Program-made: the position numbers and the translations under genes
In this document: positions 63,187 through 64,000 of the stretch, one piece after another
How positions within the stretch are numbered: position 1 is the first letter of the stretch
How the letters are laid out: every line of letters starts with the position of its first letter
NCBI GenBank assembly: GCA_013398055.1
Contig: VZRS01005616.1
Coordinates: 1-64,000, forward strand
DNA: 64,000 nt
From: Ifrita kowaldi
Lineage: Eukaryota > Chordata > Aves > Passeriformes > Cinclosomatidae
Direction of reading: 5' to 3'
The notes under the pieces: generated by a model
The model's database searches: none
What the model was told of the DNA's origin: nothing
What the model saw: only the letters and a program-made list of their open reading frames with translations

Positions 63187-64000
63187 CCTGACCATTATCA
63201 GATGTGGCTAAACCATGTCCCGTTGGAAGATTCAACCACAGAAAAAGTACCAAGAGTGCTTGGGCAACTGCTTAAGAACACAGCCCTGAATTCTTACAGC
63301 CTTGATGGAGCAAGAACTGAGGCCATCAGCTGTGACAGTATTCTGGGTACTCCACTTGTGGGTGGCACTTGGGAAGACAGTTATGTTGCTTACACTAGCT
63401 CAAATTATAGGGATCCAAAGGCAGCAATTTAGTGAAACACAGCCACGGTCATTTCTGATTCAGGGTAGGACTTAGGACTTCAGGTTTGGCTGGTTTCAAC
63501 TGGGGATCACATGCAATACAGTTGGGTGTTCCCTGTAAGAAGCTGACCCTCTTGAAGAGATTTCCTTTGGATTCTCAGAGGGTCAAGGCAAATAATGTGC
63601 CCCAGTCCCTGCAAGGCTCTCAGCAAGGTCACGTTCATAAGACCCATTGGAGAACTGTGTTTCAGAGGTTCTCAGACTGCTTAGACTGTACTTTCCTCCT
63701 CCTTCCCTGTCTGGACTCCACCACTAGCACATACAAGGGATGGCCTCTGCTGTTCCCTGCTGGATGCCTCCCTGGGGAGGTGAGAACACAAATCTGTTCA
63801 GTTCATTGGGGCAGAGCAGTTGGAGGTGCTGCTTATTCTGCCACACCCCTGTCAGAGGCTTGTGCCCACAGAGTTTCCACCCTCCCCCAGGTGGAGAGAA
63901 CTGGGGGCTTCTTTGCTTCCCCTGGAAAAGATCTTGTATTCCTCCTGGACTTAGATCCCAGCAGGACAGAGCTCCTCTGTTGTGAGACCTATTGTTTCTG

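Larger units (their letters stand above)
55044..64000 (-). other. KCNK9: KCNK9 intron 1 (3' part)
   Basis: Everything right of the acceptor to the window edge is presumed intron 1, because exon 1 (M1, extracellular cap, pore helix 1) is not found in the window. The intron is very large in other vertebrates. It contains CR1 fragments of several ages and a minisatellite, listed separately. The stretches 55081-56695, 57116-59734, 59991-60539, 60773-62936 and 63187-64000 show no exon, RNA gene or repeat that I can recognise. One N lies at 60352. Confidence 0.8.

Overview
The window looks like nuclear DNA from a bird, most likely a passerine (songbird). Four things point there. There are many 5'-truncated CR1 LINEs. 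There is a SINE with a tRNA-Ile-like head and a CR1-like tail, matching my memory of TguSINE1, a passerine family. There are solo LTRs of types I associate with bird genomes. Finally, the one clear gene is a vertebrate potassium-channel exon nearly identical to mammalian KCNK9. The sequence contains no bacterial-style operon, rRNA, functional tRNA gene or CRISPR array.

Layout. Positions 1 to about 44,000 are gene-free DNA lying 3' of KCNK9, which is read on the minus strand. They hold scattered retroelements: CR1 copies, a nested LTR/SINE/CR1 composite at 12.2-13.3 kb, a second copy of that LTR in the opposite orientation at 16.9 kb, a pair of ~285-bp direct repeats at 20.9 and 22.9 kb, another LTR fragment at 36.8 kb, and an inverted CR1 pair at 41.4-42.1 kb. 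From about 44.0 to 54.2 kb I see no interspersed repeat. The minus-strand sequence at the far end resembles the end of a vertebrate 3' UTR, with AATAAA and TGTA-type motifs. I infer that this may be a very long KCNK9 3' UTR; an assembly gap lies inside it.

The only confident coding sequence is 54,202-55,043 on the minus strand. It is the terminal coding exon of KCNK9 (TASK-3), a two-pore-domain K+ channel, and encodes residues 95-374. From 55,044 to the right edge is the 3' part of its large intron 1, with old and young CR1 fragments and a 73-bp minisatellite at 62.9-63.2 kb. Exon 1 (M1 and the first pore helix) lies beyond the window.

I found no convincing new gene system. The best leads are non-coding: the possible ~10-kb 3' UTR, a compact cluster of bZIP (AP-1/MAF/CRE-like) sites at 22.08-22.13 kb, the direct-repeat pair, the nested retroelement stack, and several AT-rich homeobox-motif blocks that may be conserved elements. 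Nearly all other open reading frames are under 170 codons, show no recognisable domain, and many lie inside CR1 copies.
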